Assembly (NCBI RefSeq): GCF_936933875.1
Contig: NZ_CAKZIK010000014.1
Span: forward strand, 19,962 to 83,961
Length of the DNA: 64,000 bases
Reading direction: 5' to 3'
Source: an uncultured Chryseobacterium sp.
GTDB lineage: Bacteria; Bacteroidota; Bacteroidia; Flavobacteriales; Weeksellaceae
In this document: positions 44,605-53,723 of the stretch, in pieces
Layout: every line of letters begins with the position of its first letter
How positions within the stretch are numbered: the stretch's first letter is position 1
Program-made: the position numbers and the translations under genes
The notes under the pieces: generated by a model
What the model was told of the DNA's origin: nothing
Databases searched by the model: none
What the model saw: the letters and a program-made list of their open reading frames with translations, nothing else

Positions 44605-45603
44605 TTATCTTTCCGCAAAAGTATTTTCCTGATAAAAAGTCTTCGTTTCTGCAATCAAAGCATCCATTTCTTCCAAAGTGAAAACTTCCAGAAATTTCTT
44701 TCTGAATTCTTTAAAATGCGGAACTCCACGGAAATAATTGCTGTAATGCTGTCTCATTTCAATGAGTCCGAGACGTTCGCCTTTCCATTCAGCACTCCAT
44801 TCTGCGTGTTGACGAACAGCTAAAAGTCGGTCATCAATTGTTGGAGCAGGAAGTTTTTCTCCCGTTGCAAAAAAATGTTTGATTTCATTAAAAACCCAAG
44901 GATAACCAATCGCACCACGACCAATCATAATACCGTCGCAATCGTATTTTTGTCTGTATTCCAATGCTTTTTCGGGAGAATCAACATCGCCGTTTCCAAA
45001 GATCGGAATTTCGATATTCGGATTGTTTTTTACTTTCGAAATATAATCCCAATCGGCTTCACCTTTGTACATTTGGGAACGAGTTCTTGCGTGAATCGTT
45101 AAAGCTTTAATTCCAACTTCCTGCAATCTTTCGGCAACTTCCATAATGTTGATGGTAGAAGTATCCCAACCGAGTCTTGTCTTCACAGTAACCGGTAAAT
45201 GTGTGGAATTTACAACGGCTTTGGTGAGACGAACCATCAAGTCGATGTCTTTCAAAACTCCGGCTCCTGCTCCTTTGCAAACCACTTTTTTTACTGGACA
45301 GCCAAAATTAATGTCCACCAAATCCGGGTTTACCGTTTCTACAATTTTTGCAGAAAGCGCCATGGCTTCTTCATCACCACCAAAAATTTGGATTCCAACC
45401 GGTCTTTCATAATCAAAAATATCCAGTTTTTTACGGCTTTTCATGGCATCACGAATTAAGCCTTCAGAAGAAATAAATTCCGAATACATCAAATCTGCAC
45501 CATGCATTTTGCACAGTTTCCTGAAAGGCGGGTCCGAGACATCTTCCATTGGAGCCAAAAGTAACGGAAACTCAGGGAGTTCTATATTGCCGATTTTTAC
45601 CAT
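44605..45603 (-). CDS. dusB: tRNA-dihydrouridine synthase B
   Basis: Flavin-dependent reductase that makes dihydrouridine in tRNA. TIM-barrel start LLLAPMEDVSDPPFRKLC, DINFGCPVKKVVCKGAGAG with catalytic Cys109, TIHARTRSQMYKG and GRGAIGYPWVF. Length 332 from the ATG at 45603; a TTG extension to 45636 would start upstream of the promoter and is rejected. The -7 box ends 4 nt before the ATG. Confidence 0.95.
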   Translation of the reverse strand: MVKIGNIELPEFPLLLAPMEDVSDPPFRKLCKMHGADLMYSEFISSEGLIRDAMKSRKKLDIFDYERPVGIQIFGGDEEAMALSAKIVETVNPDLVDINFGCPVKKVVCKGAGAGVLKDIDLMVRLTKAVVNSTHLPVTVKTRLGWDTSTINIMEVAERLQEVGIKALTIHARTRSQMYKGEADWDYISKVKNNPNIEIPIFGNGDVDSPEKALEYRQKYDCDGIMIGRGAIGYPWVFNEIKHFFATGEKLPAPTIDDRLLAVRQHAEWSAEWKGERLGLIEMRQHYSNYFRGVPHFKEFRKKFLEVFTLEEMDALIAETKTFYQENTFAER

Positions 45604-45607
45604 GGTG

Positions 45608-45636
45608 CAAAAATAAGCATTAATGAATAAATGCAA
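45608..45636 (-). promoter_or_regulatory. dusB promoter
   Basis: On the minus strand TTG, 18-bp spacer, TATTTTTG (complement of 45608-45615). The -7 box is 4 nt from the ATG. Confidence 0.6.
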
Positions 45637-45678
45637 TAATGTAAAAGTGTAGCAATTGGAAACCTTTAGATTGTTACA

Positions 45679-48600
45679 TTAAAAAGAAGCTTTTACCTGC
45701 ATCGAACCGATATGAATGGTTCTGTCGCCTGAATTTCTGCCTTCGTAATTTAGATTGAGTTGGATGAATGAGTTTAAAGCCTGTTGGAAAAATATACTCC
45801 AAACTTCGTTTTTACCCGGTTTTAAACCATCGAGCATTTGATTTCCGACGATGGAGAAATTTTCCCCTGTAAAATCGTTGTTGATAAATGAAAAACTTCC
45901 CCGAATAGAGGTTTTCTTTCTGTCCCACTGCAAACTTCCGGTTAAATCCAGCGCTTTTAGCCTTTCAATACCGTCAGTTCTTTTCTTCTGACGAAATGCT
46001 GAAGAAAGCTCTGCCTGAATGGTTTCTGTAAGTTTGTAGGTTGCTTTCGGTTTTGTTTCGAAATTATCCAGAATATAATCTCGGGAATTAAAAAGTTCCG
46101 ATGCGTTTTCGATATGATGAACAGAGTTTTCCCAATCAATTCTAAAATCTTTGCTGAACCAATAACCAACATTTAGGAAATGTGAATTTTGACGCCTTTC
46201 TTCGTTGCTGAAATTGGCATTGATGAGATTGTCGTTCGCGATGAATCGGTAATTTCCGTTCCAGCCGGATCTTTCTGTGGGATTGAACTGTGCCGAAGCC
46301 AAAAAGTTCTGATTTTTCAGGATTTGGTCTTCGTTCTTTTCGAATGGACTCCAAACCAAAACCTTGTCTTTTTTATAAAACGAATTTTGTGAATTCAAAG
46401 AGATATTGAAATTCCATCGTTTCAAAAACGCATTTTCCGAGTTGAAAACCACGGATGGATTCACAAACAAACTCATCTGAAGTTTATTTTTATTCGAAGG
46501 GATATAATTCACGGTGTTCGTGTAAATCCTGATGTATTGAGCCAAATCTGCATATTCTGCAATTTCAAATTCGTCCAATTGCTGAATTCCGTCGCCGTTG
46601 TAATCAGTCCATTTATAAACGCCTTGTCCATCCGTCACTTTAATGTACTGAAATTCGCGCTGTGCTTCCTGACCGTTTCCGAGTTCGTAAAAAGCCTGCA
46701 AACGCATTCCGTTTCGGAATAATTGCTGATGGTACAAAATATTTCCAACCACAAAATCATTATTCAAATTTGCGGAAATGGTTTGGTTTTGATAATAAAA
46801 TTTCCGATAGTGAATTAAACCGTTTAAAGTTGTTTTTTCAGTTTTAATAATCTGACTTTCAGCCATTAATCCTAAAATGTGATTCATGTTTTCCAACGAA
46901 TTGTTTCTTACGGAATCGTTATCGCGGAAATAAATTTTGGTCAGCAATTTTGTTCTCGTAGAATCGCCAATTTTTTTCTGAAGAAAAATTTCTTTCCAAC
47001 TGAAACTCGTTACATCCAGCTGATTGGTTTCGTTGAAGTTCTTCACATTGTGTTCCATGCTTCCGCCAACTGCCCAACTTCCTTTTTGTCCCGTAAATTC
47101 TGAAATAATGCCGCTTCTGATAAATTTTGTGTTCTGAAAAGTCGCTTTAGTATCGAGATAGGAGAAGTTCCCTTTTGTATTGAATTTCCCTTTTATCCAG
47201 CCAAAATCCAAATCGTTTTTAAAGCCTTTGTAAAAATCTTTTTCGTTGAGGTAATTGAGTCTGTAATTCAGGAAAGAAGGATTTTTCCATTGATTTAAAA
47301 AATTGAAAATCAATCGGTTTTGTGTCCTGTTATTGAATTCCTGAGCTAAATTGAAATCCCGCGAAAATTCAACATCATTAATTCTGTCCAGAATATGAAA
47401 CTGCGAACTGATGTGCTGAAATTCAAAGCTTGGTGTTCCTTTCCAGTTTTTTTTGGTGAAAATTTTCTCACCGAAAATTCTTCCTGCGTATCCCAAATTT
47501 TCTTTGGAATCTTTGGAAGAAAACAAATTGATATCGTAATTGCTGAACGAGAAATCTGCTCCAATTTTTCCTTCGGGAATTTGATATTCCGCATTGGTCG
47601 AAAAAACGTTCGATTTTTGCGGCGACGGCAATTTTCGAACTGCGCGATAATCTCCCAAATTAGCTCCCACATATTCGAAAACACGACCGTTGTTGGTGGT
47701 TTGTTTTATTCTGTAATCACCCAAATTTTGTCCGAAATAGGTAAACGAAACCTGATAAAGTGTTGCTGTTTCGTCGGTAGAAAATTCGTAATAATTACCG
47801 TTTGCAGAAGCAATTTGCTGATACAGAATTTTGTTTACATCATATTCTGTAACTACGCCGGAAGCAGCATACATGAGTTCCGGATTGTTCCCTGCATTGG
47901 CGAGAATCTGCTCGTCTTCTTTGGATAAATTCAGCGAAAGCGGAGCGTTTTTGTTGTCGTTTTCAAGGAACCAATTTAAGCCGATTTTGAGTTTTTCTCT
48001 TTCATGCTGAACGCCGCCAGTAACCAAAAAACGGTTGTAGTTTCTGTTCGTGTAATTGTAAGAAACGGTAATGAAATTCTGTTTGAAAATAGGTCTGAAA
48101 CTCGTGAAAGTTATTTCTCCGGTATTGTAATTAATGATGTAATCGAGGTTTTCGCCGCGTTTCATCAAAATTCCGTCAATATAAACCTGTTCCGAACCCG
48201 AAATAATGGTGATAAACTGTTCCCCGTTTCTACCGTTCAAACGATAAGGTCCCTGATTTCCTTCAACACCCTGAAAACGCACGCGATGAAATTCGCTTCT
48301 TGCAACTCCGGCGGAAATTCCTGCAAAAGTTTTGTTATCCGTTCCAAAAGCTGTCTGAAATTCCAGCCCCATGCTTCGTCTTTGGTAACGTCCGAAGTAG
48401 GTTTTATCATCCAGCAAATCCAAATGTCCGGCGCGAAGAATTGATTTTTCCTTAATATTCAGCTGCATGTAAATCTTGTCGAACTCTTCCAAAGTTTGCG
48501 TATAACCATCGGCTTGAATGGGCAAATTATGGTCGGAAATACTTGCTAAAACAGAAACATCTTTCGAAAGTTTTCCCGAAATCTGCAAATCCATCGAGCT

Positions 48601-48912
48601 TTGCACACTCTGTCCCTGATTGTTTCCAAACGTAATTCCGCGAATAATGGAGCCTTTCGAATTAAGATCTCCCAAAATTTTCGAACTCGAATTTTTGACG
48701 AGAACAGCTTCATCAACAATAACTTTATTATTAGTTTTGATAAAATCCAAGGTGTCGCGTACAAAAACGTCTTTTTCAATTTTTGCGGAAAGGATAGAGT
48801 CCTGTTTGGTAGAATCTTCGGGAAGGTTTGGATTTTTCCACGTGAAAATCTGTGCGTTAGTAAAAATTAACCCACTGAAAAACAGAAAAAAAGCTATAAA
48901 AATTCTCCTCAA
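45679..48912 (-). CDS. Large SprA-like outer-membrane/cell-surface protein
   Basis: 1077 residues with a Sec signal (RRIFIAFFLFFSGLIFTNAQ). The N-terminal part contains SKGSIIRGITFGNNQGQSV...ISGKLSKDVSVLASISDHNLPIQ, a pattern that recalls the N-terminal region of the type IX translocon SprA/Sov, though SprA is over 2,000 residues. The rest is a long run of amphipathic strands ending in an aromatic-rich strand, suggesting a large barrel. Near residues 780-790 an EF-hand-like DYNGDGIQQLDEFE occurs. No ATG is near the start, so TTG is used. Function is unknown; a role in surface assembly is an inference. Confidence 0.75.
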   Translation of the reverse strand: MRRIFIAFFLFFSGLIFTNAQIFTWKNPNLPEDSTKQDSILSAKIEKDVFVRDTLDFIKTNNKVIVDEAVLVKNSSSKILGDLNSKGSIIRGITFGNNQGQSVQSSMDLQISGKLSKDVSVLASISDHNLPIQADGYTQTLEEFDKIYMQLNIKEKSILRAGHLDLLDDKTYFGRYQRRSMGLEFQTAFGTDNKTFAGISAGVARSEFHRVRFQGVEGNQGPYRLNGRNGEQFITIISGSEQVYIDGILMKRGENLDYIINYNTGEITFTSFRPIFKQNFITVSYNYTNRNYNRFLVTGGVQHEREKLKIGLNWFLENDNKNAPLSLNLSKEDEQILANAGNNPELMYAASGVVTEYDVNKILYQQIASANGNYYEFSTDETATLYQVSFTYFGQNLGDYRIKQTTNNGRVFEYVGANLGDYRAVRKLPSPQKSNVFSTNAEYQIPEGKIGADFSFSNYDINLFSSKDSKENLGYAGRIFGEKIFTKKNWKGTPSFEFQHISSQFHILDRINDVEFSRDFNLAQEFNNRTQNRLIFNFLNQWKNPSFLNYRLNYLNEKDFYKGFKNDLDFGWIKGKFNTKGNFSYLDTKATFQNTKFIRSGIISEFTGQKGSWAVGGSMEHNVKNFNETNQLDVTSFSWKEIFLQKKIGDSTRTKLLTKIYFRDNDSVRNNSLENMNHILGLMAESQIIKTEKTTLNGLIHYRKFYYQNQTISANLNNDFVVGNILYHQQLFRNGMRLQAFYELGNGQEAQREFQYIKVTDGQGVYKWTDYNGDGIQQLDEFEIAEYADLAQYIRIYTNTVNYIPSNKNKLQMSLFVNPSVVFNSENAFLKRWNFNISLNSQNSFYKKDKVLVWSPFEKNEDQILKNQNFLASAQFNPTERSGWNGNYRFIANDNLINANFSNEERRQNSHFLNVGYWFSKDFRIDWENSVHHIENASELFNSRDYILDNFETKPKATYKLTETIQAELSSAFRQKKRTDGIERLKALDLTGSLQWDRKKTSIRGSFSFINNDFTGENFSIVGNQMLDGLKPGKNEVWSIFFQQALNSFIQLNLNYEGRNSGDRTIHIGSMQVKASF

Positions 48913-49046
48913 ATGTCTGTAAAACCTTTGTGTAAAAGTAACGAAATTATTTTGTGGAAATTGTGGATACTTTTAACATAAAATTAAAGCGTAAAGCACA
49001 GAAACTTATTATCTTTATGCCGAAAATAATTTTAAATTTTATACTT

Positions 49047-49838
49047 ATGAAAAAATTTTATTCTTTAGTTGCAGTAGCTGTATTATCTGCTTCAGCGTAT
49101 TCTCAAACTCAAACTACAGTTCTTACTGAAGACTTTGCAGCCTATACCAAAGGTGGAAACACTACCAGCAGCGGAACAACTGCACCAGACGGAACCGATA
49201 TTTATAACCCTGGTACTACAGTTTTACCAGCGGGAGTTCCTTCTGCAAATTTTCCTACTGGAATAAAAGCTTACATGGCAGGTGGAATGGTAAAATTGGG
49301 AACGAGTAGTTTAGCAGGATCAATGACCTCAAAAGTTGTTGATTTATCTACAGACGGAGGAAATGTAATTGTTTCTTTCGATGTTAAAGGATGGACTTCA
49401 GTAGAAGGTGATATTAAAGTAACAATTACTGGTCAAGCTTCAAAAACTGTATCTTACACAGCACTAATGTCTGGTTCTTTAGAATCCAAATCTGTAAGTT
49501 TTACGGGAGGTGTTGCAAATTCAACTGTGCAAATTGAGACTACAGCAAAAAGAGCTTATATCGACAATATTAAAGTTGTAACAACTGATACTTCATTAGC
49601 TGTAGTTGATGCAAACTCTTCAAAAGCAAGATTAGTGAAAAACACTGTTGTAGATAGCAATATTATCTTCGCTGCAAAAGCTGATGTAAAAGTAATCAAC
49701 GCAAACGGACAAGTAGTAAAAACTGCGGCTGTTTCTGATGGTTCTTCTTTAGATGTTTCTTCTTTGGCAAAAGGAGTTTACATTATTACTGGAGAAGTTA
49801 ACGCTAAAAAAGCAGCGCAAAAAATTATCAAAAAATAA
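49047..49838 (+). CDS. T9SS cargo protein with type A C-terminal sorting domain
   Basis: 263 residues from the ATG at 49047: signal peptide MKKFYSLVAVAVLSASAYSQ, a beta-sandwich-like central region that starts TVLTEDFAAYTKGG, and a C-terminal ~75-residue sorting domain (LVKNTVVDSNIIF...VINANGQVVKTAAV...LAKGVYIITGEV...QKIIKK). The ending matches the Por secretion signal used for type IX export and surface attachment. Binding target is unknown. The upstream in-frame extension to 48954 lacks a signal and is rejected. Confidence 0.88.
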   Translation: MKKFYSLVAVAVLSASAYSQTQTTVLTEDFAAYTKGGNTTSSGTTAPDGTDIYNPGTTVLPAGVPSANFPTGIKAYMAGGMVKLGTSSLAGSMTSKVVDLSTDGGNVIVSFDVKGWTSVEGDIKVTITGQASKTVSYTALMSGSLESKSVSFTGGVANSTVQIETTAKRAYIDNIKVVTTDTSLAVVDANSSKARLVKNTVVDSNIIFAAKADVKVINANGQVVKTAAVSDGSSLDVSSLAKGVYIITGEVNAKKAAQKIIKK

Positions 49839-49858
49839 TTTAAAGCTTTAGCATAATG

Positions 49859-49892
49859 AAAACCGGAAGATTTTATCATCCGGTTTTTTTAT
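49859..49892. terminator. Terminator between convergent genes
   Basis: Stem AAAACCGGA/TCCGGTTTT with an 11-nt loop and T run, ending directly at the stop codon of the gene on the minus strand. Confidence 0.85.
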
Positions 49893-52700
49893 TTAGAACC
49901 AACCTCTGCGGAAATGGTTGGTGAGCGCATTAAAATTGAATACCAAAGTATACCTTATTCTTTTTCCATAGTCTTTAAAGGAAGGCTCGAAACCGTTTGA
50001 AGACTGTAAGGGTAGATATACTTCAAGAAAATCCGGAATCAGTTTTATTTTTACACCGGTATCATACAAGAATTTTGCACCGCTGTATTCTTTGTTTTTG
50101 TAAACTCCTGCATCTGCGTAGAAATTGAACATTTTCCAAACATGGGCGTCAATATTATGACTTACAATCCATTGGTTGGCGGTGTCTTTAAAAAAAGATT
50201 TAAAACCACCCTCTGCCAAAATATATTGCTGCGAAAGAATCCCGCTGGTAGCACTTTGTCCCAATAAATTATAAGAGAAAGAGTAATTGGAAACTCTTGA
50301 AATTCCGTAATCAAAAAGGTTGTTTCTGGTATTATTATTAAAGAAATATCCTCCAAACAATCTAAAACTGATTTTTTTTTCCCGCGCATATTCCCAACGG
50401 TAAAAGTATTCGGCTGAAAGTTTTGCAAAATCCTTCATCCACTGTAGATTGGTTCCGAAATATTTTTCATGAATCAGTTTATTGTCCGAATATCCAAAAC
50501 CTAAGCTCCAAAGGTTGTACTTGTCATATTCATGATTGGCAACCATTTCAGGTGTTAAATCTTTATCGAAATGATTATAAGTGAGCGAAAGTGCTCTGCT
50601 GATGGTACTTCTCGGATTTTTACCGAAATTCAGGTTAGAAAACACAGAAAATCGTCTGTAAGCCAAATCATAATCATAATGAAAATGAGAAGCAGAACCA
50701 CCAAACTGAAGATTTCTATAGAACTTTTCAACAGGTCTGTAATTGTAAAGCAAGGATGCCGATCCTGTAAATTTTTGTGTTCCAGTACTGTAATAAGGTG
50801 TTACAGTGTATTGAAAATCTTGTTCGAATAAAGATTTATTTTTAAAATTGACTCCGATTAAAAATTTATCGTACGCATTAAAGTTCACTTTAGGATTAAT
50901 GTACACCTCATTGTATTCCGGATTTGGGATGTCGCGAAAAAGCTTGAAGCGTAATTTTTTCATGTTCGAAAAAATACCTTTCGTGTACAAATAATTGTCG
51001 CGGAGGTTCTTTTCAGGAAAAATATAGCCGTCGTTCAGCAAAATTTTATCAGCTTCCGAACTTGGGATGACATACGTTTCATCTGTTTTTTTTGCGGGAG
51101 TATCATACCAATACGATTGTTTTTCACCCGTTTTTGTTTCAGTGGTAATTTTAAACGGAACAGGTAAATCGGTATTTTTTGCAATACGAATTCGGAAGTT
51201 GTCGCCGTCTTTTTTGAAATTTTTCAGGTTGAAATTAACGCGGGATTCATATTTAATATAATTACTCAAAAAATCGGAAGAGTAGTGCGTTGCCAAAGAC
51301 ATTTCATTAAGAAAATCCTGCGCAGCTATTTCTTTATTTCGGTTTTTGGTGAGATAATTTCTTAGGAAAGCATCAAAATTTTCAGTTCCAGTTTTTTCAG
51401 ATACAAAATCGAAAAGTGTCCCTGTTTCAAAATGACTAATCGCCATTTCGTTGAAGTTGCTCAACTTTGTAAAAGGCTCACCAATTTTTTGATCCAGATT
51501 CTGCGACATGATATACTGGTAAACCAATCCGTATCTTTCCGTTAGTTTAACATTTGCAGCGTGAAGCTTTTTTAAAGGTTTAAAACCAAACAAAGAAATC
51601 TCAGACGGAAGTTTTCCCAGCAAATTGGCTTCAGGATAAAACTTCTTCAGGTATTCCTTTTCAATGTAGGTTTTAAAACCGTTTTTCATCCAGTGGTTTT
51701 CCACTTTATCTTCAACAAAAGCCTGATCTACCACTTTTTTGGTAATGATGCTCAAATAATCCAGGTCGGTCTTTTCTGCATCAGTAAACATCTGAAATTT
51801 GAACTTCCAAAACTTAATATCATCGTTGCCAAAGAAATCTTCTTTGTCTTTAAATTTTTCAGAAATGAAAAGCTTTTGAGGCAGAAAACCGATTTTTTCT
51901 TTGATGAATTTCAACTGTAAAGGCAAATAAAACTCCAAAGATTCTCGTTCTCCTTCTTTTAGCGGATATCCAAAGACAACAGCCGTTTTTTCGCCATCAA
52001 CATCAGCAGTTAACGGAGTGCTGTCGATTAATTTTATCAACAATTCAGGGTCTTCCGAAAGTGTACCTTCAAAATTATCTATATCTTTTTTGGTTAAATT
52101 TCCTTCTGCAGAATAACCTTTAGGCAAATCCAGATGGATGTCCCAAAAATTACCACCATATTGGGTTTCATTAATATCATTAAAATCTTTTCCTTCCTGA
52201 TTTTCAGTTTCAAATCCATCTGGAACAATGAAAAAATATTTTAAAGAAATTTTTTCAGGAGAAGTACCGTAACCCGTAAATTTTGTGGAAGGAAGTTTTG
52301 CCGTGTATTGTAATCGTACAGGAATTTTTTCTCCCGGCTGCAAAGGTTTTTCCAGCTGATAATAAATGTTTTCAGTATCGAAATTTTCGGAAACATTTAA
52401 ATCATTAATTCTCAAAATTTCCAGTTTTCCCAACTCATTTTCATTAGAAAAATAGAGATCTTTTTTGCGGTCTTCCAGTTTTCTTTTGGAAAGAGTAGTG
52501 TTTTTTTTGTAGGCGGAAGTCCAGTTCAGCAGTTTTATTTTTTCAACCGGAACATCAAGATGATTGGTGTACGTAAAATTTTGCTCTACAGAAAGTTTTT
52601 GCAAATCTTCGGAAAGTTTAGCCCGTATATGTACGCTGTCCTGTTGCGCATCCATTGCTGCAAAAGACAAAAGGCCAAGACTCAAAACCAGTTTTTTCAT
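49893..52700 (-). CDS. M1 aminopeptidase-like protein lacking the zinc motif, with C-terminal beta-barrel
   Basis: 935 residues with a signal peptide (MKKLVLSLGLLSFAAMDAQ). The N-terminal ~300 residues follow the M1 layout (LSVEQNFTYTNHLDVPVEKIKLLNW resembling the M1 N-domain). The expected HExxH/WxNEG pair is degenerate: the region reads ITKKVVDQAF then HWMKNGFKTYIE (about residues 320-347), so both zinc histidines and the distal Glu are gone. After residue about 560 the sequence becomes a barrel-like series of amphipathic strands ending HFRRGWF, as in surface-antigen barrels. It is probably not a peptidase. ATG at 52700 is chosen over TTG at 52724, which lies in the -7 box. Confidence 0.78.
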   Translation of the reverse strand: MKKLVLSLGLLSFAAMDAQQDSVHIRAKLSEDLQKLSVEQNFTYTNHLDVPVEKIKLLNWTSAYKKNTTLSKRKLEDRKKDLYFSNENELGKLEILRINDLNVSENFDTENIYYQLEKPLQPGEKIPVRLQYTAKLPSTKFTGYGTSPEKISLKYFFIVPDGFETENQEGKDFNDINETQYGGNFWDIHLDLPKGYSAEGNLTKKDIDNFEGTLSEDPELLIKLIDSTPLTADVDGEKTAVVFGYPLKEGERESLEFYLPLQLKFIKEKIGFLPQKLFISEKFKDKEDFFGNDDIKFWKFKFQMFTDAEKTDLDYLSIITKKVVDQAFVEDKVENHWMKNGFKTYIEKEYLKKFYPEANLLGKLPSEISLFGFKPLKKLHAANVKLTERYGLVYQYIMSQNLDQKIGEPFTKLSNFNEMAISHFETGTLFDFVSEKTGTENFDAFLRNYLTKNRNKEIAAQDFLNEMSLATHYSSDFLSNYIKYESRVNFNLKNFKKDGDNFRIRIAKNTDLPVPFKITTETKTGEKQSYWYDTPAKKTDETYVIPSSEADKILLNDGYIFPEKNLRDNYLYTKGIFSNMKKLRFKLFRDIPNPEYNEVYINPKVNFNAYDKFLIGVNFKNKSLFEQDFQYTVTPYYSTGTQKFTGSASLLYNYRPVEKFYRNLQFGGSASHFHYDYDLAYRRFSVFSNLNFGKNPRSTISRALSLTYNHFDKDLTPEMVANHEYDKYNLWSLGFGYSDNKLIHEKYFGTNLQWMKDFAKLSAEYFYRWEYAREKKISFRLFGGYFFNNNTRNNLFDYGISRVSNYSFSYNLLGQSATSGILSQQYILAEGGFKSFFKDTANQWIVSHNIDAHVWKMFNFYADAGVYKNKEYSGAKFLYDTGVKIKLIPDFLEVYLPLQSSNGFEPSFKDYGKRIRYTLVFNFNALTNHFRRGWF

Positions 52701-52721
52701 AAATTTTTCCGAAAATGCTTC

Positions 52722-52751
52722 CAAATATAGTGTTTAGTTTTGATTACTAAA
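52722..52751 (-). promoter_or_regulatory. Promoter of the M1-like gene
   Basis: On the minus strand TTTA, 18-bp spacer, TATATTTG (complement of 52722-52729). It lies about 20 nt before the ATG. Confidence 0.5.
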
Positions 52752-52782
52752 CTGATAATTTTATGATTTATTTTTTCTTTTT

Positions 52783-52790
52783 TAAATTTG
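52783..52790 (+). promoter_or_regulatory. -7 box before the DUF4846 gene
   Basis: TAAATTTG on the plus strand, with TTATG about 17 bp upstream as a weak -33. It overlaps the first possible TTG start, which argues for the later TTG at 52806. Confidence 0.45.
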
Positions 52791-52805
52791 AATAAAACTT
52801 TATCC

Positions 52806-53663
52806 TTGCTGAAAATTTACAGAATCTTACTCGTTTTTATCATCACCATTTCAAGCCTTGCAAAAGGACAGGTGAGTGATCTTACCCGAGAGTTGAATAT
52901 TGATTATTCAAAGGCCACAATCAATACAAGATTCGTTCCACCTGCAGGTTATGTTTGGGTGAAAGAAGAACCGGGAAGTTTTGGCGAATTTCTTTCCAAT
53001 TTCCCTTTGTATCCAAAGGATTTTCCCATTAGAGATTACAAAAAAGTTCCTATTGAAAAGCAGTATCATCATGCCGCAATTTTAAAGATTGATGTGGGTG
53101 AAAAAGATTTACAGCAATGTGCAGATGCGTGGATGAGGATGTATGCAGAATATTTGTGGCTTCAGAAAAGATCCGGTGAAGTGGAGTTTCAGTTCACAAG
53201 TGGACAAAAAATGTCGTGGAATGATTTTAAAAAGGGAATTCGGACTACAGAAGATGGTGAAAAAGTGAAATTTCACAAGTCTGCTAGATACGATGATTCC
53301 TATCAAAATTTCAGAAAATATTTAAACCTTGTTTTCAATTATGCAGGTACGATTTCTTTGAACAGAGAGTCGGTTCCCGTGACGAAAAATCAGGATATTA
53401 AAACCGGAGATTTTCTCATCATTCCCGGAAGTCCGGGACATACAGTTTTTATCGTTGGAACGGCAAAAAATTCGGGTGGAAAAAAACTATATCTGTTGGC
53501 CGAAAGTTATATGCCTGCGCAAGATGTTCATCTCCTCATCAATCCCCTGAAAAAAAATATTTCTCCTTGGTACGAACTTGATGTGAATTCACCTTATACC
53601 GTAACGGCAAAATATATCTTCAAACCTACTTCTATCAAAAGATTTCATGCTTTGGCAAAATAA
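52806..53663 (+). CDS. DUF4846-containing exported protein
   Basis: About 285 residues with an N-terminal hydrophobic signal (ILLVFIITISSLAKG). The mature part matches DUF4846 by content: PAGYVWVKEEPGSFGEFLSNFPL, DLQQCADAWMRMYAEYLW, and a C-terminal GDFLIIPGSPGHTVFIVG...LLAESYMPAQDVHLL segment with conserved His and Glu. The biochemical function of the family is not known. No ATG is available; TTG at 52806 is preferred over TTG at 52788 because the latter lies inside a -7 box. Confidence 0.8.
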   Translation: MLKIYRILLVFIITISSLAKGQVSDLTRELNIDYSKATINTRFVPPAGYVWVKEEPGSFGEFLSNFPLYPKDFPIRDYKKVPIEKQYHHAAILKIDVGEKDLQQCADAWMRMYAEYLWLQKRSGEVEFQFTSGQKMSWNDFKKGIRTTEDGEKVKFHKSARYDDSYQNFRKYLNLVFNYAGTISLNRESVPVTKNQDIKTGDFLIIPGSPGHTVFIVGTAKNSGGKKLYLLAESYMPAQDVHLLINPLKKNISPWYELDVNSPYTVTAKYIFKPTSIKRFHALAK

Positions 53664-53665
53664 AA

Positions 53666-53695
53666 ACGGAAACTCAAATTGCTTTGAATTTCCGT
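53666..53695 (-). terminator. yceI terminator
   Basis: A 13-bp stem with one mismatch (ACGGAAA.TCAAA/TTTGA.TTTCCGT), TTGC loop, followed on the minus strand by TTTTTATTTTG. Confidence 0.8.
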
Positions 53696-53708
53696 TCTGA
53701 AAAACACA

Positions 53709-53723
53709 AAATAAACTATGAAA
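53709..53723 (-). promoter_or_regulatory. Conserved 3'-UTR 15-mer after yceI (also after porX)
   Basis: AAATAAACTATGAAA (plus strand) sits between the yceI stop and its terminator. An identical 15-mer occupies the same place after porX at 32023-32037. Confidence 0.5.

Noticed and set aside
47395..47928. 177-codon plus-strand ORF within the SprA-like gene
   Set aside because: It is antisense to a well-supported coding region and has no family resemblance.
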